A DNA stretch of 23,435 nucleotides from Mesostigma viride (GCA_009746045.1 RPFO01001960.1:1-23435), one strand, 5' to 3'; positions 1-8,952 are shown, counted from the first letter of the stretch. Translations and numbers: made by a program. The notes: generated from the letters alone by a model not told the origin.

Positions 1-273
1 TCAAAAGACTGAGCCGACTATCGTCCAATCATATGCGCATCTGCCTTGTACCTTCTAGAGGATTCTAGAAGTATCTAACACGCGGCATGCACTGAACTAC
101 ATGGAATGCATGTCCACGTAGGATATTCAGCAAGACTGATGAAGGTGCCAAGCGCAACAGGTTCTTATGCGCAATGAAGGAGAAGGAAGGAACAACAACA
201 ATAACGTATGAGAACAATAAAGAGAACGTTCATTCTATGCTTTCTGATTTCCATCGCATTCCGTTTATTTGCA
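1..273 (+). repeat. E1 5' LTR (3' part only; cut by window edge)
   Basis: This stretch recurs at about 7918-8191 with about four differences: two one-base indels in short runs and two substitutions. It is therefore the end of the left LTR of the same element. It ends in TTTGCA, giving the usual terminal CA. An AATAAA polyadenylation-type signal lies at 216-221. The missing upstream part can be read from the right LTR. Confidence 0.9.
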
Positions 274-283
274 ACTTGTATTC

Positions 284-1052
284 ATGTCGGCAGATCATCT
301 TTCTGAGGAGCAAAGGCCTGGCCCTGGTGAGCACGGGCCTGCTCCGAATTTTAACTTCCCTAGCCCCGGTGAGCATAGGGAAAACGATATACCTGGGCCC
401 AACCGACCTTGGAAGGAAGGCTATCTATGGGTCAAATTCTGATAGTCAACACTCAAGTGAGCGAGATCGTCTGCATCGGCGGATGTCCCTCGCCCAGGAG
501 GCGAAACTACTTGCGGCGATAAAAGAGTGGGTACCAGCGCCGCTGGCACCTGATTCGGTTCAGGTGGACCGCGATCGCTTTGTGATTTCTTTGTCTCCCT
601 TTTTGCGTCGCATCATGTCGAATCGTGATATTATTCCAGACTGGTTAGAGTTTTTGCGCGGAACCCCACTGGGGGCCCGTGACAAGAACCACCGGGACTG
701 GATTTCTTTGTTGGATCGAGCACAGCGCCTCCAGTGGACACCGCGCGAGTTCATGCGGCGAGTGCGGGAAACCTTTCTCCGGACCGTCACTGACAAGACA
801 TGCGACGAAATCGAGGAGTTTGTCGACGTGAAACCCAAGCCCGGCCAGAGCATCATCGAGCACCTCAACAGTTATTATGATACGCTGGAAAAACAGGCGC
901 TCCGATGGCCCGACGAGGCGGTGAATCTGCGGTGGATCCAGAATTGCGCTCTGACCGACTCCGAGAAACGCAATCTGGTCGCGAACTGTCGCAGTTACCT
1001 GAACGATACTCACAGGTGCAGGGCACACGTACCTCAAGGAGCTGTTGACTAA
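284..1052 (+). pseudogene. E1 gag, N-terminal capsid-like part (frameshifted)
   Basis: The likely start is the ATG at 284, eleven bases inside the LTR end. It opens a proline- and glycine-rich leader (MSADHLSEEQRPGPGEH) that reaches a stop near 435. The frame then moves to one that runs to TAA at 1050-1052. An open frame starting at 174 also exists, but it begins inside the LTR and its first part is probably not protein. The later part is charged and helical (LLDRAQRLQWTPREFMRRVRE, then ...EHLNSYYDTLEKQALRWP), as in retroelement capsid regions, though I cannot name a family. This part is CpG-rich, unlike the downstream pol. Its end overlaps the zinc-knuckle frame, which is +1 to it. Confidence 0.6.
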
Positions 1053-1458
1053 TCAGACACGCGTCTCCAAGGAAGGGAGTTCGGTGGAGGTGCCTCGAGT
1101 GGCCATGGTGGTAGAGCAACAAAAGGAGATCTTCTGCTACAACTGTGAACAGCCTGGGCACACTCGCCGTACGTGTAAGGGTAAGACTGTCGCTGCCCCT
1201 GCATCCCTTCCTCCTTGCACTGTTTGTGGCAAAACTAGCCATCTGGCTAAGGATTGCCGCTTTCGCAAGTGCAAGCTCTGTGGTGTCCTTGGTCACTCTG
1301 CCCCTGCCTGCAGGAACAAGAAACGAGCTGAGCCCCAGTATACCCAGGCGGAGATGCTCAAGCTGCTGCAACAGATTTCTCAAAGCCTCAACAGCGATGC
1401 TTCCCGTGATGGTGGCAGCCTCCAGGGCAAGAAGAGGAAGCAGCAGCAGAAAAACTAG
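1003..1458 (+). CDS. E1 gag, nucleocapsid part with three CCHC zinc knuckles
   Basis: Three C-x2-C-x4-H-x4-C knuckles are visible: CYNCEQPGHTRRTC (1135-1176), CTVCGKTSHLAKDC (1216-1257) and CKLCGVLGHSAPAC (1270-1311). Such knuckles bind the element's RNA in the virus-like particle. The C-terminus is rich in Lys and Gln. There is no convincing ATG: the frame opens at 1003 after a stop and overlaps the end of the capsid frame, so this is the C-terminal half of gag joined by a +1 frame change. It ends at TAG 1456-1458 directly after GAAAAAC, where the next frame (-1) continues towards pol. Either programmed frameshifting or indels could explain the two joins. Confidence 0.85.
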   Translation, partial: TILTGAGHTYLKELLTNQTRVSKEGSSVEVPRVAMVVEQQKEIFCYNCEQPGHTRRTCKGKTVAAPASLPPCTVCGKTSHLAKDCRFRKCKLCGVLGHSAPACRNKKRAEPQYTQAEMLKLLQQISQSLNSDASRDGGSLQGKKRKQQQKN

Positions 1459-1949
1459 AAGATCCTCTCTGTTTATATAATCCTTACGACGTCCTTAGGG
1501 AAGTTAGTGAGGATGATTTGGCAGAGAAGGCCTGCCAGGTGGTAGGAGCTCCAGCAGTAGTTCCTACAGACCGTAGAACTGCCCAAGTGTGCAGGGATAA
1601 GAGTGCCCCTGTTTGTGGCACCCACGTACAGAGTGCCCCTGTTTGTGGCACCCAAATCCATGCTATGTTTAAAAGGAGTACCCCAGTGAGGACTCTACTG
1701 ACTGTAAACAACACATGTGGATCTGCTCCTGTTTGTAGACAGATGCCTCAAAGTGTTGTCAATGCAGATGCCCAAGTGTGCAGAATACCTGTGAACAACA
1801 CATGTGGTGCTGCTCCTGTTTGTAGCCAAGCACCCATAAATGTTGTTGACAGTCAAGCTCCTAAGAGCACTAGTCCTGTTAATATTGATAATACAAATTT
1901 GGACTCTTGCTCTGCCAGGAATGTGGATGCCCAATTAACCATGTCCTGA
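1455..1949 (+). CDS. E1 gag-pol linker with Cys-containing repeats, unknown function
   Basis: This frame is open from the gag stop to a TGA at 1947-1949. It starts with an acidic stretch (LYNPYDVLREVSEDDLAEKA) and continues with repeated units: SAPVCGT twice in a row (a tandem nucleotide repeat around 1606-1654), then NNTCGSAPVC and NNTCGAAPVC. It occupies the place where Ty1/copia elements carry the aspartic protease, but no D-T/S-G motif is present. I do not recognise a domain. It may be a spacer or a degenerate region grown by slippage. Another frame change is needed at about 1936-1949 to reach the integrase frame. Confidence 0.5.
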   Translation, partial: LEDPLCLYNPYDVLREVSEDDLAEKACQVVGAPAVVPTDRRTAQVCRDKSAPVCGTHVQSAPVCGTQIHAMFKRSTPVRTLLTVNNTCGSAPVCRQMPQSVVNADAQVCRIPVNNTCGAAPVCSQAPINVVDSQAPKSTSPVNIDNTNLDSCSARNVDAQLTMS

Positions 1950-2054
1950 AGAGCCACTACCTAATGATTATATTAATCTTAGGATTTTGGCTAAGAGTTT
2001 GCATGATGCATGTGGTCATGGCAACAATGCCATGAGGCTTATACAAGCCATTAA
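1937..2054 (+). pseudogene. E1 pol: start of integrase zinc finger, interrupted by T1
   Basis: After the linker stop, the +1 frame is open and reads NDYINLRILAKSLHDACGHG, which supplies the H-x4-H half of an integrase HHCC zinc finger (LHDACGH). The frame then runs into the TTAA at 2051-2054, where element T1 begins. If the T1 body plus one TTAA is left out, the frame runs on into the C-x-C-x2-C part after 3964 without a stop. This shows that T1 split a once continuous integrase. E2 has the matching histidine pair (HNMFGH). Confidence 0.8.
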
Positions 2055-3960
2055 GGTGAGGGTATGGTGCCAGCCCCCCTGAAACCATACCATGGAATAA
2101 CATGTACTGTTGACCTGGGGGGACCCGAGAGATGATTTTGGCATGTAAATAGGATGTATGGGGTCCATCCCACCACTTGTTGAGGGTGGTATGCACAGTT
2201 ACACGCTCGTATTGTGCTAAAAATAGCAAAAGACGCTATTTATGGCACATTCTGCCTAGGACAATGGGGGCATCTTTTTGCATGTTTCAATATATTCCCA
2301 TTTAGTTGCCCCAGTTTGGAAATTTTCCACCTAATTGGCACCCCAAAATGGTGAGTATTTCATCAGTTATTAATTTTCCCCCAAAAGAGGTACTTTTTTG
2401 GGCTGAAAAAAATAAAACAAATCATAGACACACAGTTTGAACCTGGGGAGATATACACAAATACTAGACATGGGCATACACAATCCCACAAAGTTTGAGC
2501 TCATTCTGACTACAAACGTGGAAGTTATAGCGTTTGGCAGTTGGCCACCTGTGCAGCCGCTAAGGAAGGCAATAGTGCGTATTAAGGCACACTAACACTT
2601 TCTATGCCATCCAAATGGCTCCAGACCATGCCCAATTCGAGCACAACGTACAAGGAGGTGGCTGGGCACCTCATGTGCCCTTGCCTTACCTTGGCACGGG
2701 CAACCTCATGGGTGTGTGCACAGCAACAAGGCAGGTAGCTCTACATGTCTAGCCAGCACTTCTGAAGCAAATTCTAGGCGTATGCTGTGATCATCATACC
2801 AAAACCAAGGTGTCCAATGCAAATAGACCCTAGAAAGCCATATCCACTGATTGCCCAACCAAGGGGAACAACAGACAGTCCACAGATAAAGCATACTGAT
2901 CATAAATGCTGCGTGCCAGGGCTTCTTACCATGGTTACTTTGCCTTGCTAGCATATGACAGGGCTATCTCATAATTCAGTGGGAGAGAAGAGGCCAACAA
3001 AACAACGGTATCCCCTACCTACATGCAGTTCCACCCATGCAATATGCCCCTCAGAACGCCCACTATAGCTTTTCTTTTCAGCGCGATTGTTTGCTAAGAA
3101 ACAACCTCAACCTTGTGAGCCTCTAAGCACACTGAAACCACTGCTAAGAAAGGCTGCGTCAATATTCATACAAAACTGAGTGTTTTTACCAAACTCCTTC
3201 CAGGAAACCACTCGACAAATCCCTTACAACTTGCCAACATGCCACGGCTCATGATTTGACACGTCCCAGCGATGCAACCTAGATAAAATCACTGAAAGCT
3301 GCCAGGAATCTGGCGATGCGCATCACGGAATGGCATGCTACCTGGCGCTAACTGCGCGGATAGAAGGCGAAAACTTGCGTTGACAACCATTTAAAGAAGC
3401 GAAACATTCATAGGGGGACGCTAAGCACGGGATCGTACCATTACCGGCAGTGTCATATGCCCAGTGGCGCAAGAAAGACCAACCTTCCATGGAAGGATGA
3501 GATGCGCATCCGGCGAGCCTGGACAGTGTCTTACCGAAAATGACGGAAATCTTGCAAAACCCCGGCGAATTTCTTTAGGATTCTCTATTGACAATGCAAA
3601 CGCATCCTTGACGCTAAGTAAAGCCCATAAAACCTGACAATCACCGCCGCCAGCGAGCATTCTTATTTATTCCTCGCGACGAAATTTTCGGATTGGACCC
3701 CCGCGGCGATGGTCATCAATAAAATTATCGACATTGCAAAGCGCACAAACTTAGCGATGAAATAATATCATAAACTCATCGCCTTCAAGATTCTCGCAAT
3801 TTCTCTGCATTCCGCTTGTTATATTTGTCTAGTTTTGCCTGAAAGCCGTCGCCATGGCCAGCTCCGCTAGGGGTGCGCGCACCGTGCACCACTTTTTCAC
3901 GGTACGGACGGGTACCGCGAATTTTTTCGGCGCCAAAAAATTCGCGCCCGGACCCTCACC
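2055..3960 (+). mobile_element. T1: 1.9-kb TTAA-flanked non-autonomous DNA transposon
   Basis: Seen: TTAA at 2051-2054 and at 3961-3964 flank a 1906-bp segment whose ends are inverted (GGTGAGGGT at the left, ACCCTCACC at the right). It interrupts the E1 integrase frame exactly. No long open frame is present. Short ORFs inside it, such as the 82-codon one at 2706-2954 on the - strand, show no domain. A diverged copy of the same length lies inverted at 21049-22960. Known: TTAA duplication is the hallmark of piggyBac-type transposases. Inferred: a non-autonomous element moved by a piggyBac-like enzyme, although the terminal bases are not the CCC-type ends of classic piggyBac. Orientation is arbitrary. 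Confidence 0.85.
3917..3945. repeat. Subterminal hairpin of T1
   Basis: A perfect 11-bp inverted repeat (GCGAATTTTTT and AAAAAATTCGC) with a 7-base GC loop lies 15 bp from the right end of T1. The partner copy T2 keeps a similar, imperfect structure at about 21060-21100. Nearby are GTGCGCGCAC and GGTACC palindromes, also conserved in T2. These are candidate transposase recognition sites. Confidence 0.7.
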
Positions 3961-6947
3961 TTAATAACAGGGCCCTCTGGCAAGCGTATCAAGATGTCAG
4001 AGAGCACTGTGTGTGCCAACTATGTGCTAATAAGCCTCCTAAACGTCATGCTAAACATCCCGCAGATGGTAGGGGTAATATCCAGGCTGATATCCTCTAC
4101 TTCACCAATTACAGGCAGTTGCCTTATTTGGTGGCTGTGGATGAATGGTCAGGCTACATTGCAATTGAACCTATGGCAGCTGAGGATGAAAATACCCTCC
4201 ATGCTGCTGTCCTTGTTATTCTGCAGAAGTTTGCAGTCATTCACAAACTGCAAATGGATTTGCAGTTTAACTGCCTGACTACTAAATATTCAGATCTGCC
4301 CTTCCTGAAGATTGTGGGTCGCGAAGACCACCAAGCTCAAGGCAAGGTTGACAGATTTATACAGGAGCTTAAGAAGTTGGTGATGTCTGGGGATTATCCA
4401 GAAATGTTCAAACCAACTTTTTCTATCAGGTGTTTAGGTGCTGCAAAAGTGGAAAACACCATGAACAACCGTTTTCATGCTTTTACGGTGCATGGTGTTC
4501 CATGGCTGGTCTCACCTCGTGGGCTGGCAGGTGGCCTCTACCCTGATGAAATAATGCAAGCATTGAGTAACCAGAGGTGGGCACAGTATGCTCATCTTTG
4601 TGAAAAGGACAAGCAGAGAGGAGAGATATCACAATTTCATGTGCGAGACCAAGTGTTCTTCCATAAAGAGAATGCTCCTGGTAAACGTGGTTATTGGCAG
4701 GGTCCAGGGACCATAGCCTCAGTTGACCAGGAGATGAAGACTGCTGATGTGGTATGGAATGGTACCACTTATCATCTGGCTTGGAACAGATTGAAGAGAG
4801 ATCCAATGAGCGACAAACTTGATCAAGTAAATCCCCTGATGGATATAGCCCCGGGAAGAGTGGCATCTGGATCTCCCAATCTGACTTCCTGTCCTCCTTT
4901 GGCCAGTGAACAGGCTGGACCCCAACTACCAGAAAGGGCGGCCTCCCATCAACTGGAGCCTACTAATCAACAAGTTCAGCCAATGACGTTGACTGAGATA
5001 TCACAGAATGATATATCAGAAGTTGGCTTGTTGGTTGATAGGGTGTCTGATCAGCACCGGAAGCTCCGGCCGTTGGAACATGGGCTCGAGACCCCTGGGC
5101 AGGTGGATAACATGTTTCAGTCTGAACAGCCAAGGCACGGATTCAATTACCCTGGTAATGAGCCAATGCCCTTGGAGACTGATGGAAAATTACCAGTCCA
5201 AGGAAGACAAGCTGAGGAGCGGTTGTCCAAGTTGAACACTCAGCTAGGCAAGAGGGGCAATCTTCCAGAGCTCAGAGATATTGTAAAGAAGCTCAAGCCT
5301 TCATTAAAGATTGCCACAATCACTTCTCTTCCAGAGAAGGGCATGGACCTTGATGGCTTTGATGTTGATACCAAAGCAGAGGTCTCTGTCACCTCACCCT
5401 TTAATGCATTATTGGACAAATATTCCCCTGCACCTAGTCCATGGACTACAAGACTTTGTTGTAATGTCCAAGACTTTGGTAGCACTACCAGCTATCAAGT
5501 TCTTGGGGATATTACTGTCCCATTTTGGGGTGAATACTTGACACTTTGTGTCATTGATGGCTATAGAGGACCCACTCTCATTGGCCAGCCATTCTTGGTG
5601 ACCCCGGGAGTTACCATTGTTGATGGCCCCAATGACACAAAGCAGCTTTTAAAAGCACATTGTGACCCAATTCCTCTGGGACCTAACTTCAGGTGTTCCT
5701 TGCCTCTTGAAATGTTCCAGAAACCGAATTGGATGACCGCCTGTGTCGGTTCAGTAATAAAAGGAGCTGAGTGGGGAAAGGATCTTCCCCCTGCTTCTGA
5801 GCTGGTGGAACCTGCCCAGCTCAGTGTGACTTCTCTTGGTCTCACAATTAGAAGGTCATTTGCTGCTCACAGCCCTTTGTCCTTTGATGATGTAGACCTT
5901 GATTGTCACACGTTCGCTGGCCTTGAGGCATGGCGACAAGCATTGGCGCGTGCGCTCCAAGAGTGGCAAACGCTGGATGTTTTTGAAGGCATTTCAGAAC
6001 CTCCACCCAATGCTCAAATGCTTCAGTTGCGTTTTGTGTGCAAGATGAAGAGAAAGCTCAATGAGCCTCCTGTACCAAACGCACGTCCAGTTGTAACCCA
6101 GTTCCATGGTACTGCAGACTATGATAAGGAGGAGTTGTATACTCCTGGACTGTCACATCCTGTTCTCAGGCTTCTCCTTACTCTGTACCTTGGTGCTATG
6201 GATTATGGCTTGGATTATGGAGCAGAGATTGATGATTTCACCAGAGCATTTCTGCATGGTGATCCTCAGGTGGCTCAGGCCACTTGGCAATCTCAACGAC
6301 CCTGTTGTGTCAAAACCCCAGCATGCTGGTTAGCTGAAGTAGGTTATCCCTACATGCAGCCAAAAGTGGGCTGGGAAGGGCTGGTCAGTAGTCCAGTCAT
6401 TTGGTATAAAACCATTGCTCCTGCCATCCAGGAGAGATGTCAGATGCAACAATCTCATCTTGCTTATTGTCTCTTTGTGGGTCAATCCAAGGGACAACCC
6501 ACCTGGGCTACCCTGCATGGGGATGATATGCAACGCATTGGTCCCAAGGGATGGTTAAATGAGACCTACAAAAGGCTCAATGACAAATCACCCATTGGCA
6601 CCAGAGCATGGTTTACCAATAACAGCCAAGTACCTTATTGTGGCATTGGCTGTACCCTTTTCCAAGATGATAAAGGATGGCATCTGAGACTGCAACCGGC
6701 TAAAGGGTATAAAGAAAAGATGATCAATGAGTTACCCAAGAGAGTAACTGAGGAGAATGCCCCTACGGTTAAAGGTCAACTGGGTTGGCTGGCTGCCACA
6801 ACCAATCCTGACCTGGCAGTACAAAGCAGAATGCCAGATTCTGTTGTCATAGGAGAAGGAAGGAGGCGTCTTGAAACATGCCTCAATGAATCTCCTGATC
6901 TGGTATTATCTGGAGTAGACTGGCACAAGCGTATGATTCCTCATTGA
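3961..6947 (+). pseudogene. E1 pol: integrase, retropepsin-like domain, reverse transcriptase
   Basis: An open frame runs from 3873, but its first 30 codons are the T1 end; E1 sequence starts at 3961. With residues counted from 3873, the order is: integrase zinc-finger cysteines (C46, C48, C51); integrase core with D73 and D129, but Asp160 where the catalytic Glu is expected (QGKVDRFIQ); an SH3-like integrase tail (about 255-310); a Pro/Gln-rich linker; a retropepsin-like domain with D499-T500-K-A and the hallmark TLIGQPFL at 568-575; and copia-type RT with D788-F-T-R-A-F and LHGDD at 881-885. The frame stops at 6945-6947 and the RNase H continues in the +1 frame. The lost integrase Glu, the frameshift and T1 make this copy defective. 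E2 pol has the same order. Confidence 0.88.
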
Positions 6948-7386
6948 CGCCTACACAGATGCTAGCCAAGAGTCTAGATCTGTCAATAAGATTGGTGCCA
7001 GAGCCGGATGTTTAATCACCATCAGGAATGAAGGCAGACAGCCCTCGTTGGTGTACTGGTCCAGTAACCTTCAGAGAAGGCGGTTTGCTGGGATTGACAC
7101 TGCAGAATGCAGGGCATATGCCATGTGCATTCGCGACGTCATATACATAAGAGAACTGCTCTTATGGTGTCTGAGTCAGATAAGACCTCAACCTGTGATT
7201 GATGTCAGGGTTTATTGTGATAATAAGCCCGTGGTCTCTTTCATCCAGAATGTGAGGGCCACTACTACTGACTTAGACTACCTTGTGGCAAAGGAACTAT
7301 CCAGCCACTGTATGACCGTACATCTGCCAGGACACTCAAATCCTGCTGATGCTATGACCAAGCTAAGTTCCACGGTTGGCCCTTAA
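6943..7386 (+). pseudogene. E1 pol: RNase H domain (frameshifted from RT)
   Basis: Frame +1 to the RT frame opens with IDAYTDASQESRSVNK, which matches E2's ELYVDSSMDSRQVSK and supplies the first catalytic Asp. AGIDTAECRAY gives the Glu, VRVYCDNKPVV the second Asp, and HLPGHSNPADAMTKL the last conserved Asp and the typical copia RNase H ending. The order fits a D-E-D-D RNase H that removes RNA from the cDNA hybrid. The stop is at 7384-7386. The junction with RT lies at about 6940-6946 and looks like one gained or lost base. The 320 bp from here to the LTR hold no gene. Confidence 0.85.
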
Positions 7387-7690
7387 TGGATATCAGCTGT
7401 TAAGGTCCATGATGGCTGGGAACCCCTTGTCATACTGAGGAGTAATCTGGGAGCCTGAGCCTAATGCTCCATCTGTAGGTTTTTATTTCCCCCTGGAGGT
7501 TTTGTCCTCTCATAGAGAAGAGGGTTTCCTTCAGATTTGGGTTTTCCCTACAGCAGATTACACCAACCATGCAATGATGATGTGCAAACTCCAGAAGACC
7601 CAAGTGAGTCCCCATCTTCCTTACATGTGAAAGTGAGCTGGCCAGGTGCGGCCGAACATCAACGAATACATCTAAGCCACATCACTTTCA

Positions 7691-7706
7691 CAAAGGAAAG
7701 AATGGC
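7691..7706 (+). other. E1 polypurine tract (candidate)
   Basis: CAAAGGAAAGAATGGC directly precedes TGGAGTTGG, the inferred start of the 3' LTR. E2 has AAAGAAAAGAAGGGAT directly before its LTR start TGGAGTTAACG. The shared TGGAGTT supports both boundaries. A second purine-rich stretch at about 7748-7760 is an alternative. Confidence 0.55.
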
Positions 7707-8191
7707 TGGAGTTGGTTGGAGATCCATCTAGGGTCCTCATGGGTCCTCAGAGAAAGAGGATCTAGTACAGATTACTACAATATACTTTACTGTAGTATTG
7801 GACCAATGGCTGTACTTCACTAGTATCAGCCAGTGGGATGACGCCACGTATATTATGAGGGCATCTCCCAGGCCTCCACGTCACCGGCCGGCTGGTCTAG
7901 GGCCGGTGTAGTCCTGTCAAAAGGACTGAGCCGACTGTCGTCCAATCATATGCGCATCTGCCTTGGTACCTTCTAGAGGATTCTAGAAGTATCTAACACG
8001 CGGCATGCACTGAACTACATGGAATGCATGTCCACGTAGGATATTCAGCAAGACTGATGAAGGTGCCAAGCGCAACAGGTTCTTATGCGCAATGAAGGAG
8101 AAGGAAGGAACAACAACAATAACGTATGAGAACAATAAAGAGAATGTTCATTCTATGCTTTCTGATTTCCATCGCATTCCGTTTATTTGCA
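7707..8191 (+). repeat. E1 3' LTR
   Basis: This LTR is about 485 bp, running from TGGAGTTGG to TTTGCA. Positions 7918-8191 match 1-273. The upstream part has no partner in the window, so the left boundary rests on the polypurine tract and the TG start. An AATAAA signal near 8132 matches the one at 216. The LTR end is followed by ACTTTAATC, into which the MITE has inserted. Confidence 0.8.
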
Positions 8192-8194
8192 ACT

Positions 8195-8331
8195 TTAAAT
8201 AGTGCCGGAACCTTTTGCCCACTGAGGCAAATCGGTCCGTCACACTATTTTGCCCGGAATAACCACTTCCGAGCACCCAAGTTAATTCGGCCGATTTAAC
8301 TCAGTGGGCAAAAGGTTCCGGCACTATTTAA
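8195..8331. mobile_element. Palindromic MITE with TTAA flanks
   Basis: TTAA at 8195-8198 and 8328-8331 bracket a 129-bp segment. Its ends form a perfect 28-bp inverted repeat (starting ATAGTGCCGGAACC, 8199-8226 and 8300-8327), continuing imperfectly to about 41 bp. It has no coding capacity. TTAA is the simplest duplication, though a TA duplication with termini at GTGCC is also possible. It sits at the junction between the E1 LTR end and the copia RNase H remnant. Its termini differ from those of T1 and T2. Confidence 0.85.
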
Positions 8332-8332
8332 T

Positions 8333-8540
8333 CTAACTGTACACACCAAGGACCTGGGTCTGTCCTACACGGGGCAGGGGGTGCTGGTGGCCTACTCGGA
8401 TGCCGACTGGGCAAACGATCCTGCGGACCACAAGTCAATCACGGGCAACGTGGTCATGTACCGCGGTGCTGCGGTGGAGTGGACCAGTCGCAAGCAGCCC
8501 ACTCCAGCCCTGTCCACCTGTGAGGCCGAGTACATGGAGT
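8333..8540 (+). pseudogene. Copia-type RNase H remnant
   Basis: One frame reads VLVAYSDADWANDPADHKS, then TGNVVMY, VEWTSRKQPTPALST and CEAEYMEL, which is the conventional Ty1/copia RNase H from just before its first catalytic Asp (YSDADW) to the CEAEY Glu motif. It starts abruptly and is cut at 8541 by the E2 LTR, whose first bases create a TGA. Its motifs are much closer to ordinary plant and fungal copia elements than are the RNase H domains of E1 and E2. It is therefore a third, unrelated copia element, and the rest of it is not seen in the window. Confidence 0.88.
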
Positions 8541-8952
8541 TGTGAGGGTAAGAATGCCACGAATTCCGCCATGGTTCTTGCAGGAAGTTGCCTTTATTAA
8601 CAATCAGGAAACACAGACGTAAGTCACGTCACTTCCAAGACTGCACGCAGCACAGACGACAGGGTCGCAGTGCCAAGAGAACGTGCACGCAAGAACTAGC
8701 GTCCCGGTGTGACCAAGTCACTCATATAGCTTACTAGGGACGCGTCCAAGTATTCAGCTGCACTGTCACAGCTGAACTGTCAATCAATTGATTACACAGA
8801 CTCTGGCACGCCTTTGGCGCGCAGATCTATCAATTGTCCATACGGCTAGTCCTGTGGACCTATCCGTACACTAGTCAGCATCAATTGTCTCATAGGTCCT
8901 GGCGCGCTACAGTGCGCCTACCTATCAATTGACCATCAAGTCCTGTACAAGT
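8541..8952 (-). repeat. E2 3' LTR, outer part (split by E3)
   Basis: This stretch matches 17818-18227 nearly base for base; one substitution and one 2-base indel were seen. It starts with TGTGAGGG on the + strand, which is CCCTCACA at the LTR end on the element's strand. It is interrupted at 8952 by E3 and resumes at 11016. Confidence 0.93.

Larger units (their letters stand above)
1..8191 (+). mobile_element. LTR retrotransposon E1, copia-related, degenerate
   Basis: Seen: near-identical LTRs bracket gag with three CCHC knuckles, integrase, a retropepsin-like domain, reverse transcriptase and RNase H, all on the + strand. The LTRs differ at about 4 of 273 compared positions, so the insertion looks fairly recent. 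Even so, the coding region needs about five frame changes (near 430, 1003-1050, 1455, 1936-1949 and 6943) and is split by a TTAA-flanked element. RT and RNase H motifs are of Ty1/copia type, but the domain order (integrase before protease) is not. The left end lies outside the window, so the target duplication cannot be checked. Confidence 0.9.

Noticed and set aside
174-283. Coding sequence starting at ATG 174
   Set aside because: The ATG and the following codons lie in the LTR and recur in the right LTR. The ATG at 284, in another frame, opens a more protein-like leader.
3873-3960. First 30 codons of the pol frame as a real pol N-terminus
   Set aside because: They are the end of the TTAA element T1, also present inverted in T2; the open frame across the junction is accidental.
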